Below are positions 43,831 to 55,397 of a stretch of 64,000 bases of DNA, piece by piece. A program made the translations under genes and the position numbers. Under the pieces are notes generated by a model that made no database searches, was not told the origin of the DNA, and saw only the letters and a program-made list of their open reading frames with translations. Position 1 is the stretch's first letter. Each line of letters starts with the position of its first letter. Source of the DNA: Thereva unica (lineage: Eukaryota; Arthropoda; Insecta; Diptera; Therevidae); the NCBI GenBank assembly GCA_949987705.1, contig OX465282.1, positions 13,628,501-13,692,500 on the forward strand. Reading direction: 5' to 3'.

Positions 43831-44541
43831 TCCGGCAACTAATCAAAACGAAGCCAAGACTGAATAGTCCCAGAACACTGAAGTGGCAGGCAGCCCCCAT
43901 TCAGGGCGGAGTGTACACTGGATCTGCCAAAATTAGGTCAGTCCAGAGCGCCTTCACCGGCAAGCCGTATGTCGAGCGTCCTTTGCGTGCGCTCTACAAC
44001 AGCCGAGCTTCGTAAACCTGTACGTTTAGTGATCCAGAACTAGTCTCGGAATTTGAGAGAGAGGAAACGTAGTGTATATTTTTGTATTTTACTTCAAAAA
44101 CAAGGGCAGGACATCCTCACCCCTCCACAGAGACGACCATCGCGTCGCTGTGACGACCATATCTTCGTGTAGCAAAATTGAAGATATTTGCTATGACCGT
44201 AGGGTCTAAGCCACGGATTCCCTCAGTCTAAAGTTGGCTTGCCGCGTCAAAGCTGCGGAAGCCGAAAGGAAGCCGAAATTAACTACACCAGGCGGAACCT
44301 ACGCAACGGCTCCAAACCTGACACTCCAAACGACACTCTTCCTATGGGGCGCCATCCGCGTCTCTACGCGATATCACACGCCGTGCGAAGCTAGCTTAAA
44401 AGAACACTGCACGAGGCCGGGTGTTTGATGTGAAAGTCTGGAAGGTTCACGTGCAAGAGTGCATCAAGAGCTTTCGCGGGGCATGTTCCTTATTTTATGT
44501 GATAGATAGTGAATCTCAGGTGTCATCCTTTATACTATAGT
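43831..44541. other. unassigned
   Basis: GC-richer than the islands. No recognisable motif. Confidence 0.3.
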
Positions 44542-45007
44542 GGGGCCTCGGTAGCCTAGGGGGTAAGGCGTCTGGCTACTATCCGAAAGGTCCCGGGTTC
44601 GAATCCCGGCCAGCCCCACGGTCCTTCGCCTTTTCCACTTTCCCACTTACATAACTTTCCTTCTTTCTTCTTCCCTCTTTACATTCCTGATTCCTCCTGT
44701 CATAGCCTTCCTTATCCCTTCCCCGCTCCACCAAAGCGCATGTAATCGGTTGGTTGATGAGATTCAACTCGTTTCAGGAGGCATAACACTCCAGCGAGTT
44801 GTTTCTCGATGCCCCGATGTCAAAGTCGCACTAGTAATGGTTGGAAGTAGGTGGACTAAAAATATCGCGGGTGGGTTGTGGCAGATCCTTCCTTCCCCGA
44901 CTAGAGCTGCTGTTCGACATTGCACTCTATACGAATAAAATAGATTGTCGACAGTATAAAGGGCCTTTCCTGAGACTCTAGTCTTTCACATAAAAAAAAA
45001 AAAAAAA
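44542..45007 (+). mobile_element. tRNA-derived SINE, copy 3 (full length)
   Basis: A-box and B-box head (GGTTCGAATCC near 44597), the same body as copies 1 and 2, then GACATTGCAC...TATAAAGGGCCTTTCCTGAG and TTTCACATA with an A-run of about 16. The tail matches the LINE 3' end at 59195-59282. The long A-run suggests a relatively recent insertion. Confidence 0.85.
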
Positions 45008-45214
45008 TACTGCCATCATGTCGTTCGAGTGAACCTTGCGTTTGAACTCTTACATATTGTATGAGCGCTTTTTTGAAGTAGTCGGTTAAGCCACAGATGC
45101 AACAATCGGAGGTGACCGTCCGCTAGGTAAAGTGACATAAGCGAAATTTTGGTACCCTATGTCATCGTTATCGTCTGGGCTCTTCTTAACTTTATGACAA
45201 TGTAGGTTCTATCC

Positions 45215-45400
45215 TTAGGCTAAAGAATATCGAGGGTGACCTAAAGAATCAACGGTTATCAGTTACCGAGGCTCGAGACGTCGCCAAAAACCGGCAAGAA
45301 TGGAAACGAATCGTAAATACAGTTCGAGACCCAGCGGCACCGACAGCAGCGTATCCGTTGCGGGGTCATCCTGCTCGGACCGCCAGCTAACGGATCAAAG
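45215..45400 (+). mobile_element. RTE-like LINE 3' end fragment
   Basis: It matches the 3' part at 37690-37835 (plus) and 23360-23480 (minus): GAGGCTCGAGACGTCGCCAA, TGGAAACGAATCGT and the TATCCGTTGCGGGG blocks. Confidence 0.75.
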
Positions 45401-45885
45401 AAGAAGGTCCTGTTCAACACTGACCACCCACGCCTACAAATCACGTGGAGCAGTACGTTAAGATTGAACGAACCAGGGCTGTGCACATCCACAGAACCAT
45501 CCTTGGCTTAAGACTCCAGCTTTTACTGAAGCTCTTTTTACGACATAAAAAGCTATGCAGGCTTTCTTGATCCCTTCTTCGTTGTTCGACCAAAGGATAC
45601 TTGAGTGGGTATAGGATTAGACCCTGGAAATTTCACCCTGATCGAGTGAGGTTATGTCAATCCAAACAACTTCTGCAGGGTTTAGCTTGGGAATTTTCGT
45701 TTTCCCAATGAATTTGACTGGAGTGACTCTCAGTCTGCAGCCTGATGGTCAGCTGTTAACTCTGCTCGAGCATCTATACTGATTTCACTAATCACGATTG
45801 GAAATATTCCTGACACGACTTTCTCTAGGACGTACGTGTATTCTACTACCTTTGCTTCAATTCTATCATAATTATTGAAAAAATA
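45401..45885. other. unassigned
   Basis: No motif seen. Confidence 0.3.
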
Positions 45886-48160
45886 AAGAAAACTTTATTC
45901 TGAATTGTTTTAAAACTAATTTTTAACTAGGTTTTATTTAAACTACAACTATTCTCAATCTTATTCCTATTTAATACTAAATAGAAAAAAAAACGAAGAG
46001 AAAAAAACGAATTCGTATTTTCCCCCTAATTTCAGCTCTGGGTTGCACTTGCAATGAACTGAAGGGCGTTGCCTAGGCGACCGGGAATGATGCCCTTGGT
46101 TTATGTACATGGCCAAGGAGACGACGGCAACGACAGCGGCAACAACAACTACAGCACCACTATACTAAAAACACCATCCCAGCGCTCTACAAATCTACAC
46201 TGAAAATGTATATTTTCACGAATATAGTATGTCTTCTATGTACATATATACATATGTCCTATGGCAGAATTTTGTTACACTATTTTTATTATATGTGCAT
46301 ATATGAAGAAGAAGAATCTAACCGGCACAGGCTGCAAGTACTGTGCCTGCGAAATACATTTGCAAAAATTTATAGATATATACATATGTATGTATATCAC
46401 TAAACTAATTCGCTGCAGCCATAGCACAGCATACTAACGTAGCATTAAAATACACAAGTGCATTTCCCTTCAACCTTGCACTCTGGGAAAAGCTGCGCAT
46501 TGTGCACCCAATTCAGTTCAATATAGTAAAAAGACAAAAACAACAAAAATCCACCATTTAAAAAGAAGAAGAATAAAATGGGGGAAATTGTCGGGTTTTT
46601 TTACCTCCCCCTTTGGATTCTTGATGGAAATTAAATATAATATAATAAATATAAAACGACAGGAATGTATAATTGGGTGCAGTAAAAATAGGGGGTTTAT
46701 ATTTTATAAAACTCCCCCCCCCCCCCCCGAAATAAAACAGAAAAACTTAACGAAACAATTTGACAATGACACTTAACATGACAGTTACAAACCAAAGAAA
46801 ATTCTGATCAGGAATTAAAAAACAAAATTAAATATATAATTTTTCCTCCTCAATGTGTATGTGTGTGTGTGCATGTATTTTACCTACACACCCACCGTAA
46901 ACAGAAAATACACGTGCAGCACACAAAATCAAGGGCAAATATTCAATTTCTTCACGAATTCAATGTCACGCCCTTCAGTATCCTTTGATTGTTGTTTTGT
47001 TGCGTTTTTTGTTGTTGTATTTTTCTTTATATTTACTAATTTGTTTTTATTCTTGTGTTGTGCCCCGTCCGCCCTGCCCCCCGTTGTGCAAGTAAAGAGG
47101 ATTAATTTTTAAACTCATCGACCATCGACAGGTCACGGCCAATAACTCTCGTTAAGTAACACAAAAACAACAAAACGGAAAAATAAGAAGAAGAGACGAA
47201 GAAGAAGAAGAAGAAGCATAACTCAACGAAGACGATTCTTATAAGATCACAAGAAAATTTTCAGATTACTTTTCAAAGAGTGGAGATTCCCTTTAACTCT
47301 TCTTCTTCTTCTTTCTCCACCTCCTTCCCTTTGTCCTCTTCTTCTTCTTCTTCATCGCCATCATCATCATCACCATCAGTTTTGTCCTTTGTTTGGTGCC
47401 GGCACCTTGAACTTCTTCCTTTCGGTTCGTTCACGCCGCTCTCCCTCTCTCTCTTTCCCTAAGTCTCTCACCACATTCACCTGTATTTTTACTTCAAAAA
47501 ATTTTTTTCTTTTCCTTTTCTTTCTATTCTTTTTTTTTCTTTTTTAGCAGAGATTTCGGAACCTTCTCCAGTGTCAAAAAGAAGCCAATGGCAGTTGTTG
47601 CCGCACACCGCACAAAAAACCAAGAAGAGGCTACTGACCCGGTGACCAAAGTCAAGGTTTCTTAACAGAAAAACACGCACTTAAATTGCGTGTTATTTTT
47701 GAACAGGGTACACACAACCCCGAAAAAAAATAAGAAGAATTAAATGAACAACATTCATTTTTTTTCGGTGTTTATTTTTTCCAATTTAGTTTATGGGAGT
47801 TTGTATGTATGTGTGTGTGTGATTATAATGAAGGAAAGAGTGAAGTGTGTAAACTATTTTCGGAACTAAATTGGGCAGAGTTTAGAGGAGAGGATGTTTT
47901 TTTTTGGTGGAAAAGAAGGAGTTTCCTGAGGTGGTGGGGTAATGCCATTTTTGGTACGGTTTGTTGGTTTAAATATATTCGATGAGTGGTAATGAGGTGT
48001 TACAAAGTGATGTTCTTTTTCGATGAGATAATGACAGTTGATTATAACACATGATCAGTTTGACAGATGGTGAAGATTACGGTTTATGTGGGATAGGATA
48101 AAAAATATAATAAGAGAGAGTAGTAGAGAAGATATACGAACATCATGTATCTATAAGGGT
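45886..48160. other. single-copy-like island with microsatellites
   Basis: It has a C homopolymer (about 46711-46728), GAA/CTT triplet tracts (about 47190-47217, 47298-47355), TCA tract (about 47360-47380), TG runs and CT-rich stretches (about 47440-47470). No gene or transposon. Probable intron or regulatory DNA. Confidence 0.4.
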
Positions 48161-48345
48161 TCGTTCATTAATTACATAGGGTGTTTAGAGGAGGTCGACT
48201 CGAATCTTACCCAATCTCACGTGGGGGAGTGGGGTGGAGGGTCTCGGAAAATATCACGTAATTTGTTTTCCAGAAGAAACAGTATAAAATTTCTAAAAAC
48301 AATGGGTTAAATTAAATAAAAACATGTTTCTCCACTAAAGATCCC
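48160..48345 (-). mobile_element. MITE copy related to 62468-62836
   Basis: It starts AAGGGTTCGTTCATTAATTA and carries TCACGTG and AATATCACGTAAT blocks followed by AAACATGTTT. It is the reverse complement (diverged) of the tandem MITE at 62.47-62.84 kb. Confidence 0.7.
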
Positions 48346-48481
48346 CATTCATTTACAGGCCGCCGACAGGCCGTGGCCTTCAGCCCAGGTCGGCATACGC
48401 GGCCGGATGGAGGCCATATATTACTCAGTCTGACTGAGTGATAAGGCTACATATTACTCTATATAACTGAGGGATGAGGAC

Positions 48482-49123
48482 TTAAGGTATCCGGCAGACA
48501 GACCGTGGCATGCAGGTGACGTCATGATTTCCTGCAGACACACAGGCGAAGACAACAGCTTTAGCATAGCAGTTTGTTAGTTCAAGTGCAAAAATATTCA
48601 TAGCTTCATATAAAAACTTGGCGCCGCGGTGGCTACGGTGACTGAAAAAACGTTTAAAATACACGGGCCATATTTACGAACACAATGAGCAGGCGGCGCC
48701 GAGAAATTAAGTGTATGGGAAATTATATCGCAGGCGGCCACCGTCAATGCTTTCGCGCTAATCTGTTTGTGCCTCAATGCGTGAACAGGCGCGAGACTAA
48801 TCCCCGTGAACACCCGCGAATAAGCACAAACGCGAGGGTGGATGGTTTTTGCGCCTAGTTCTCGCCTAGTTCGCACCTTGCTATCAGTTCCGAGTGGATA
48901 CGGCGTGAATTCGTGCCGTAAAATAACGCCTTGGAATTGACTAGAAGTTCAGATCTTCAGGCACAAACTGACGCTAAATGCCCACACACATAAAGACTTT
49001 TGTCAGTTTTCTTGGACTACAGTTTTCTTGATTGGCCGGTGAGTGTGTATTGATACTTGAATTCAAGGCGAAAACTTTTAGGCCACGACCTGCTGTCCAC
49101 CTGTGTATGAAAGGGAGCCTTAA
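48482..49123. mobile_element. TTAA-flanked MITE, copy 1 (634 bp plus TTAA)
   Basis: TTAA at 48482-48485 and at 49120-49123 flanks termini GGTATCCGG... and (reverse complement) GGCTCCC.... A subterminal GACAGACCGTGGC/GACAGCAGGTCGTGGC block is inverted at both ends. It aligns in inverse orientation with 60865-61281. TTAA flanks suggest a piggyBac-like source. Confidence 0.65.
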
Positions 49124-49249
49124 AACTCTATTTGGTGGTGCACCAATGTAAACTAGGAGGTGAGCATCGTTTAGGATTTCTAGTTAGGAATAGCATGGAG
49201 CTTCAAATAAGGATGCAAACACCCACCTTCGTCACTGCTAGTAAGAAAG

Positions 49250-50030
49250 AGGTGTAGGAATTGATCTTCACTCACAGGCTGCTCTTTGACAGGATCCAAA
49301 ACTGGCGTGTTCTGGACGAGGCCTCATTGTCTGGACCATTAACACACCAAGTTCGTCATTATGGGTTTCTCAGTATCATGGCTATTAAGCCCTGGAGGAG
49401 TTTTTTTCCCGCCACTCTGGTCGACGAATTTTTGACCAAACTACACGAATCTGGACTCGATGGCATCAGCTGTGCAGATGACCTTGCCATCATTGTGTCG
49501 GGGAAATCTGGCTTGGCCATTACAGAGGTCTTGAAAACCCGCGAAGTTCAAAGAAGGTGTACCACGAAGGATTTGTCAATCAATCCAAACAAGGCTCCAT
49601 AAGATCGTTACACCTGTTGTTACTTATGCTACTATAGTCTGGTGGCGCGAAAAACAGGTCACAACGTTCCTCAAGGGCAGCAACCTGCAACGACATGCTT
49701 AACTCTCTATTAAAGCAAATTACATATCTCCATACACATATCGGCCACCACAAGTGCCTTGAAACCTCAGATCCCGTTGAACTGACCATCTACAATCAAA
49801 GGACTTATGGATATCCTACACGTTATCCCAAATATTTCAGTATGCTGCGTATCCGACCATATCGTTGGTGAACTGCAGTGCGCCAAAGTAAATTCAGGGC
49901 ATTCAGGATCTTGATTGATATTCTTGCATTGGAGGACAACAGGTTGTACACTAAAATGATATGCAAGTACGACGAGCTCTGGGGGGAGGAGTCTACTAAG
50001 GGCTGATGGACTTAAGTATTCCGAATCCCA
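49250..50030 (+). pseudogene. R1/LOA-like LINE ORF2 remnant
   Basis: The plus strand gives ISCADDLAIIVSGKSGLAIT and KDLSINPNK (about 49466-49600; catalytic ADD retained) and VTPVVTYATIVWW (about 49606-49645). KCLETSDPVELTIYNQRTY (about 49752-49810) is shared with 9780-9840. Multiple frameshifts. Confidence 0.65.
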
Positions 50031-50880
50031 AAGCATCAGATAAAGGCAAAGAAATGCAAGGAAAGATAGAAACTAGGTAGACTAGGCTAGACTGTTCCGG
50101 CTCTGGTAAGCACCTTTTAAGATTTCCTTTTTTAAGTGTCATGTGATGACGCCAGACTGAAGTAATGTCTTCACGGCTTGTGCGGGTCTGGACTTGAACG
50201 TCATGCAAAAAAGAGTAGATGACAAAAAAAGCAGCCAATGGCTTGAAGGTGCCAATGGCCCATTCGATCGTACCCGCAGTGTAAATCCTGTTTACCAGGC
50301 TATTGTAGGACCGGTTGGCGAGAGCTAACTCCAATCCAGGGTCAGTTACTAGAGAATCCGGGAAAGAGTGCTCATTAATAGCTCTATGGTACGCACAAGG
50401 ATCGTAATGCCAACCGTAGTGTTGTTTCTTGAAACAAGTTATATCCCGCTAACCAGCCGATACTGCCGGAGGGTGTCCTTGGGTACTTTTAATGGGTTAA
50501 GCTGTCCGTTGCTATCACAGCATTGTCAGTTTTAATCACAGCACTGCCAAATCACACCCTTAACTATTTAGTATTTAGTCTCTTTGTGTATGCCAAAAAA
50601 AAGTTAAGCATGTAAAATATTAGCATCCTTAAAAGATGCAAATGATGTAAAGAGATCCGTTCGTTGGGGATCATGCTGATGACGCCAGACCGAAGTAATT
50701 ACTTTAGGGCTCGTACCCATCTGAAATTGAATGTCGTGGAAAAATGGGTTATTGAGCTGTTAGTCAGTAAGAATCTAATACTGCTGTCTGGGTCCGTGCC
50801 CCAGAGGTGTCTCCGTAGGCATGCAACCTTTAGACAAACAGATTCCGCAACACTCCCTCGTTAAAAGAAAAGGCAGTGTC
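50031..50880. repeat. LINE debris with a direct repeat (50143 and 50671)
   Basis: Blocks starting CATGTGATGACGCCAGACTG (50143) and CATGCTGATGACGCCAGACC (50671) align over about 70 bp. Both encode FxHDxQxQ...SVWRH on the minus strand. Probably two copies of one transposon part. Confidence 0.5.
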
Positions 50881-51120
50881 CGTTAATCAAGCCAGCAAGT
50901 GTCCTGATATTCTGTCTACTGCCTCAAAAAATCCTGAACCGTTGTCCAGTCCAGTCGCAGTACTCCAGCTTTCGGTATGTTTCATTAGGCAAGCTTATGA
51001 GTGCCCCAATAGTCAACTCCGGACCGATGAATGTAATGTTTGTTTCGACAGAACATTCGCACTGCCTTTAGAACTTGATCCTACGTAGCCTTATCGCTCT
51101 GATTGCCACTTGCTCTGTCC
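50881..51120 (-). pseudogene. I-like LINE RNase H end fragment, minus strand
   Basis: It aligns with 61.62-62.1 kb. The plus strand CTCCAGCTTTCGGTATGTTT corresponds to the site where the 61.75-kb copy carries a foldback insertion. Confidence 0.65.
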
Positions 51121-53660
51121 TAACCAGGTAGGTAGCCCTAAAAGAATTACTGAAACAAATGAAACTGCAATCCATGATACTTAAAACTATAAAAATATCA
51201 CGAATGAAGCATTAGTTCCCACTACAACAGATTCTTAGCCTACATACTCTATAATCTAAAGACTCCCCCCCATTTTAGCTTCCACGCACCGATCAATATC
51301 TTTCCTGAAATCATATCGATAAACCACAAGAATGAAACACACAAAAAAAAATTCGACATTACCCAAAAAAAACCAACCCTAAATATTTCTCCAAACAATA
51401 TAAATTCTCCCTTCCAACAATACAAAAAAAACTGGAACGAATGGTTCTACTATCCTCATATTGTATTGTACAACAACAAAAAAAAACTCAGTGGGTGTGC
51501 AACGCGCACGCGGCACTATATGTGCATTTTCAGCCGTCTCTATTATTTTACTGCAGTCAGTGCCCTTGGCATAGGTCATTAACATTTGCTTTCATTCACT
51601 GCACTTCACTCTACTAACTAAAATCCCCATCGGGTTCGTTGCATTTGAAATGCCCTTAAAGGTCTCCGCGCTATCTTCCCAAACTGCCTCTACTTCTCTC
51701 TCTCCTCTCATTCTTCAATCGTTCTTCTTCCTCTTTTTTAAATGTCTCTTCGTATGTTTCTTTCTTTTTTTTGTTATTTTTATTATTTATTTCTTTTTTA
51801 GCTTCAATTTTCTCGTTCGATCTGTTTTGTTGATCTTTTCAACAAAACACACACATCACCTCGTTTCCTCGCTTTTCATTATTTATGTGTGTGAGAGTAT
51901 AGAGAACAGGAGAGGAGGAGAAGTATAAAGTAAAAACGTACTACAGAACACAGAATCAAACATTACACAAAAGTAAAACTCTTTTCATTTTCATATGATA
52001 CAAAATGTTTGTTAACTCACACACGTAAAGTGTGTAAAGTGTTTAAGTTGCATGCTTGAATTCACAAGATCACTTTGATATGTATACATATATGTGTGTG
52101 CGCTCAGACGATCTATATATCGCCCGAGACATCATAGTGAAAAACGTGCATGCCACAGAACATTGAAAGTTTTTGACCGGAAAGTATAAGTCGTCTGTGA
52201 ACTGAATTTGGAACAAAAGAAAGGGAAACCCTTAATTAAACGGAGTGTACTACACCGAGTCGGATTTTATGATGACTCATGATGGACCAACAACAACAGC
52301 AACAACAAAAACAAACAAAACGTAATCGGAAGTCTAATTTTGGTTCAGCAGACACATTTAAAAGCTTTCAATTTTTAACCGCAGACAAAAAAGCTTCAAA
52401 TTCTTCCAAATCACAACAATCAATAAGGAAATGTCAAAAAATGACACCTTCGAGCATGCGTGCAGCCACCAGGCCAAAACGAAAGCTTTCCCTCTCTCAC
52501 TCGTAAAAGCTTTTTTCCAATTAGTGTAGTCAGTCACTTTCGCCTATCTCCACGTGACAATTCGTGCGATCACTGAAAAGCTTTCTATCAGATCAGAGCT
52601 TTTTTGTGCATCGTAAAACGTATGAAAACAAGATCAAGTTTTGTTGTTGCTTTCATTATTTTCATGTTGTTGTTGTGGTTGTTTTGTTTAAAAAAAAGTG
52701 GAAACATTCTACTTCCGCCCTTGAGCAATACCGCTCGCGTCAGTCGGCCAGCAAGTCGGCCAGACTGTCAGGCAAAAGTATTTTTACGCTCGTTTACCTT
52801 GAACTTACCTGACAAACTTTTGTCTGGAAAAAATATACACATACACACACATATACATATATATATATATATATAAACAATTTGCCAGACCAACAACAGT
52901 TTGTTTACGGTTTCCGCTTCTTCTTCTTTTTTTGTTTTTGGGTGAGTTGACTTTTATATATTTTTAATGGAGAGACGAATTTTTTTTGGTAGGTTAGTCT
53001 GAACAATAAAAGAAATGTCCAGCAACGAGGAGGGGGCAGGAATCGGCAGAGAGAGAGAAAGAGGATAGAAAAAATAGTATAGTAGTAAAAAAAAATTATT
53101 GACGAAATTATACCGACTGGCGGCAATGTCTGTAAGTATAAAATCAAATTGGTTGCGGCGGCTACTGATGATGAAAAGTCAAGGACTTCAGGTTTTTACT
53201 CAACAAAAAAAGAAACAACGCCGTGTCTGCGCGTCGCATGGGGTACACGCCAAATAGTTCTGAAAATACCCATGTGAAGTGAAGTGGGGCATAATTGAAT
53301 GAGTGCGTTCTTTTTTTAAATCTGGTTGGGTTAATTTTTTTTAAAGAAAGGATATTTTGTTTTACTTAGAGCCGGGGGACTTGCAAAGCGAATGAATCGT
53401 GATCACCAAAATAACTGATTTTAGAGTTATGTATTGATTTTTGTTTGTACAACAGATAATCGAGTAGGTTAGTGTTAAACAGTTCATAACAACAATGAAA
53501 ATACGATCACACCAGTGGGTCAGCTGATTTTGACATGTGTCAAAAATAGGGGTCATACTTGAATAAGGATCCAAGACACAACGTAGTGCAACCTCCATGG
53601 ATAAGTTGTACTCTTTTTTTATTTTCGGACGTTGGAAAGTGAAAATCTACTCCTTCTACA
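51121..53660. other. single-copy-like island with CAA/CAG and TA/CA tracts
   Basis: CAACAACAACAGCAA near 52288-52308, TC tract near 51690-51715 and a CA/TA microsatellite at 52838-52876. An open frame at 52279-52506 is driven by the CAA repeat and I do not call it a gene. Confidence 0.4.
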
Positions 53661-53671
53661 AAAAACGCATG

Positions 53672-53765
53672 CCGATTATGTGGGACTCGAACCCTAACTA
53701 AAAATACCTCATGTACTGTTTTAAGGGTTTTCCCCTCAAGTTAACTCAATCCTGTTTCCAAGACG
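53672..53765 (-). mobile_element. possible tRNA-like SINE head
   Basis: The minus strand has GTTAACTTGAGGGGAAAACC (A-box-like) and the B-box GGGTTCGAGTCCC. Weak, because the A-box departs from consensus. Confidence 0.35.
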
Positions 53766-54760
53766 GTTCTCGGTTAAAGTAACGGATAAGTAATTTTACA
53801 TTGCGTCGCCGTTGCTATAGCAGTAAATGATACTCAAACCCAAACCTATGACTAACCCTGCTTAACCGGACTGGTTTCGTTGAGTTTTTTTTGTTAGATT
53901 TAACGAAACTTTACTCGACCCCCGTTTCCATGGACGGTTAATCTGAGTAAACTCAGGGTAAATTTTGCATGGACACTCAGAACTAGTCTTCCATTTTCTC
54001 AGCGGCACTGTTTTTTTACTATTGCGTCACGTGGATGGATCAGCATTTATCTTGCTGCTAATGGTCCTAGGGTCTAATGAGGAGAAATGCGAATCTCTTC
54101 CATCTCCCACTATGGCTTTCGCGTACGTTAATTTAATATGAAGGAGGGTAATGAAATCCAGCGAAAATTTCGAGTTTCAGGGGAGCGAATGGTCTGCGGA
54201 AGGGCCTAGGACTTGAAAAGATCGAACCTGGTAAAGGCAAGTCATCAAGAACTCCGCGTGGCCAATAGAATTCTTCGCCACTTAGCCACCAACCCGATCA
54301 GAGAAGACTAAGTGTCGAAGGAAGATAATACTAAAATCCAAAATGACATTGCTTGGGCAAAGCAAGTCATCCCAACTTTTCACTAGAGCGGTCTAGAGGT
54401 GCACCAGCGTCTAAAAGCCAACGATCTGTGGAGGAACCAAGCAGCCGCAGTCCAGATCCGAATAAGACCGATATCCTCGCAGAAGTAGCGAAAAATCGCA
54501 AAATAATCGGCTTCCTGGATGAGAACGATGAAAATGGGAAGATCCCCCAAAACTCCAATGGCGGTGGATACAAGTCGCCCTTGCTAAGAAGGCCATTGAT
54601 ATCTTGAGAGAAAACCCGGGACTTCCTCCCTCTTGCCTTCATGCCGGAAGGCAAAAAAAAAACTTACGGCTTGCGGCAAAACCAGATACCCAGAGCTATA
54701 TAAAGCTGCGGTAGCTAGAGTCGGCGAAGTATACTCAGGCGCCCGGCTCAAGGTTGTTCA
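53766..54760. other. unassigned
   Basis: GTTTCCA(A/T)G(G)ACGGTT occurs near 53750 and 53925, suggesting a decayed repeat. No gene was recognised, including the opposing open frames at 54353-54654. Confidence 0.3.
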
Positions 54761-54767
54761 TATTCTT

Positions 54768-54960
54768 CTTTACGCTCCTTTAATCCCTCATGGGACATAG
54801 GGCGGAAACAGTTGCCCTCCAGCGGTGTTTGCATTTATCCGCATTTCTTTAGTTTTAGTCGGATAATTTTCCATTATGGAGAACTCTGCTTTTGGAATTG
54901 TTATATAGGGCTTTTATCAATTCTATTACTTTATCAGACGTCGCCGTAGTGCCTGCCATC
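54768..54960 (-). mobile_element. scrambled RTE-like LINE fragment, minus strand
   Basis: It carries three separate pieces of the 40.6-42.2 kb LINE in reverse complement: the 3' end (PMSHEGLKE block, 54772-54815), the KTKEMRINA block (about 54826-54868) and the IIELIKALYNNSKCRVL block (about 54875-54950), with the sequence between them missing. Confidence 0.7.
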
Positions 54961-55393
54961 GGGTAAGTAAATACTCAACACCTGAGTAAATCCTCATTAT
55001 GATGAAAGCCTTCAACCCTCACATAAACACCGATCAAAACGGAGCAGACTAACAGGAACACAATGCAAGTTATACTGCTCCTAGCTAAAGAATGCCTGAA
55101 CCAACTGGCAAATGAACAATACGCCGTGAACTACGGCTTCCAACAGATCGAACTGAAAGTCTACACAACAGACACGAAAGCCGTAGTGAACCAAGTGGCC
55201 TGCACAAGGCCCTCTGGCGATAAATCAGAAAACAAGGAAACCGATGGCGGGAGCGCAGCTCAGAGCGAAGCTGACCCTTCGACAGACACCGAGCTGGGCA
55301 GAGCCGTCAGTAGCCTGTAGATTTGGTCTACATTTGAAACACTGACTCCAATAACAAATATACATTTCTTTTACATAAAAAAATTGGACTCAC
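54961..55393. other. start of the Eip75B intron; unassigned
   Basis: The open frame at 55063-55320 (plus) has no domain that I recognise. I do not call it a gene. The first bases of the intron on the minus strand are GTGAGT. Confidence 0.35.
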
Positions 55394-55397
55394 CTAA
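55388..55397 (-). other. splice donor of the E75A exon
   Basis: The minus strand reads TTAG|GTGAGT, a full match to the U1 5' splice-site consensus. The exon ends at 55394. The codon after Leu314 is split after its first base. Confidence 0.85.

Noticed and set aside
52279..52506. Gln-rich protein beginning MMDQQQQQQQ
   Set aside because: The Q-run is a CAA microsatellite of the kind scattered through fly non-coding DNA. The rest shows no recognisable domain. No splice context was evident.
55063..55320. 85-residue plus-strand open frame
   Set aside because: Isolated, no recognised domain, next to scrambled LINE sequence. Not enough evidence for a gene.
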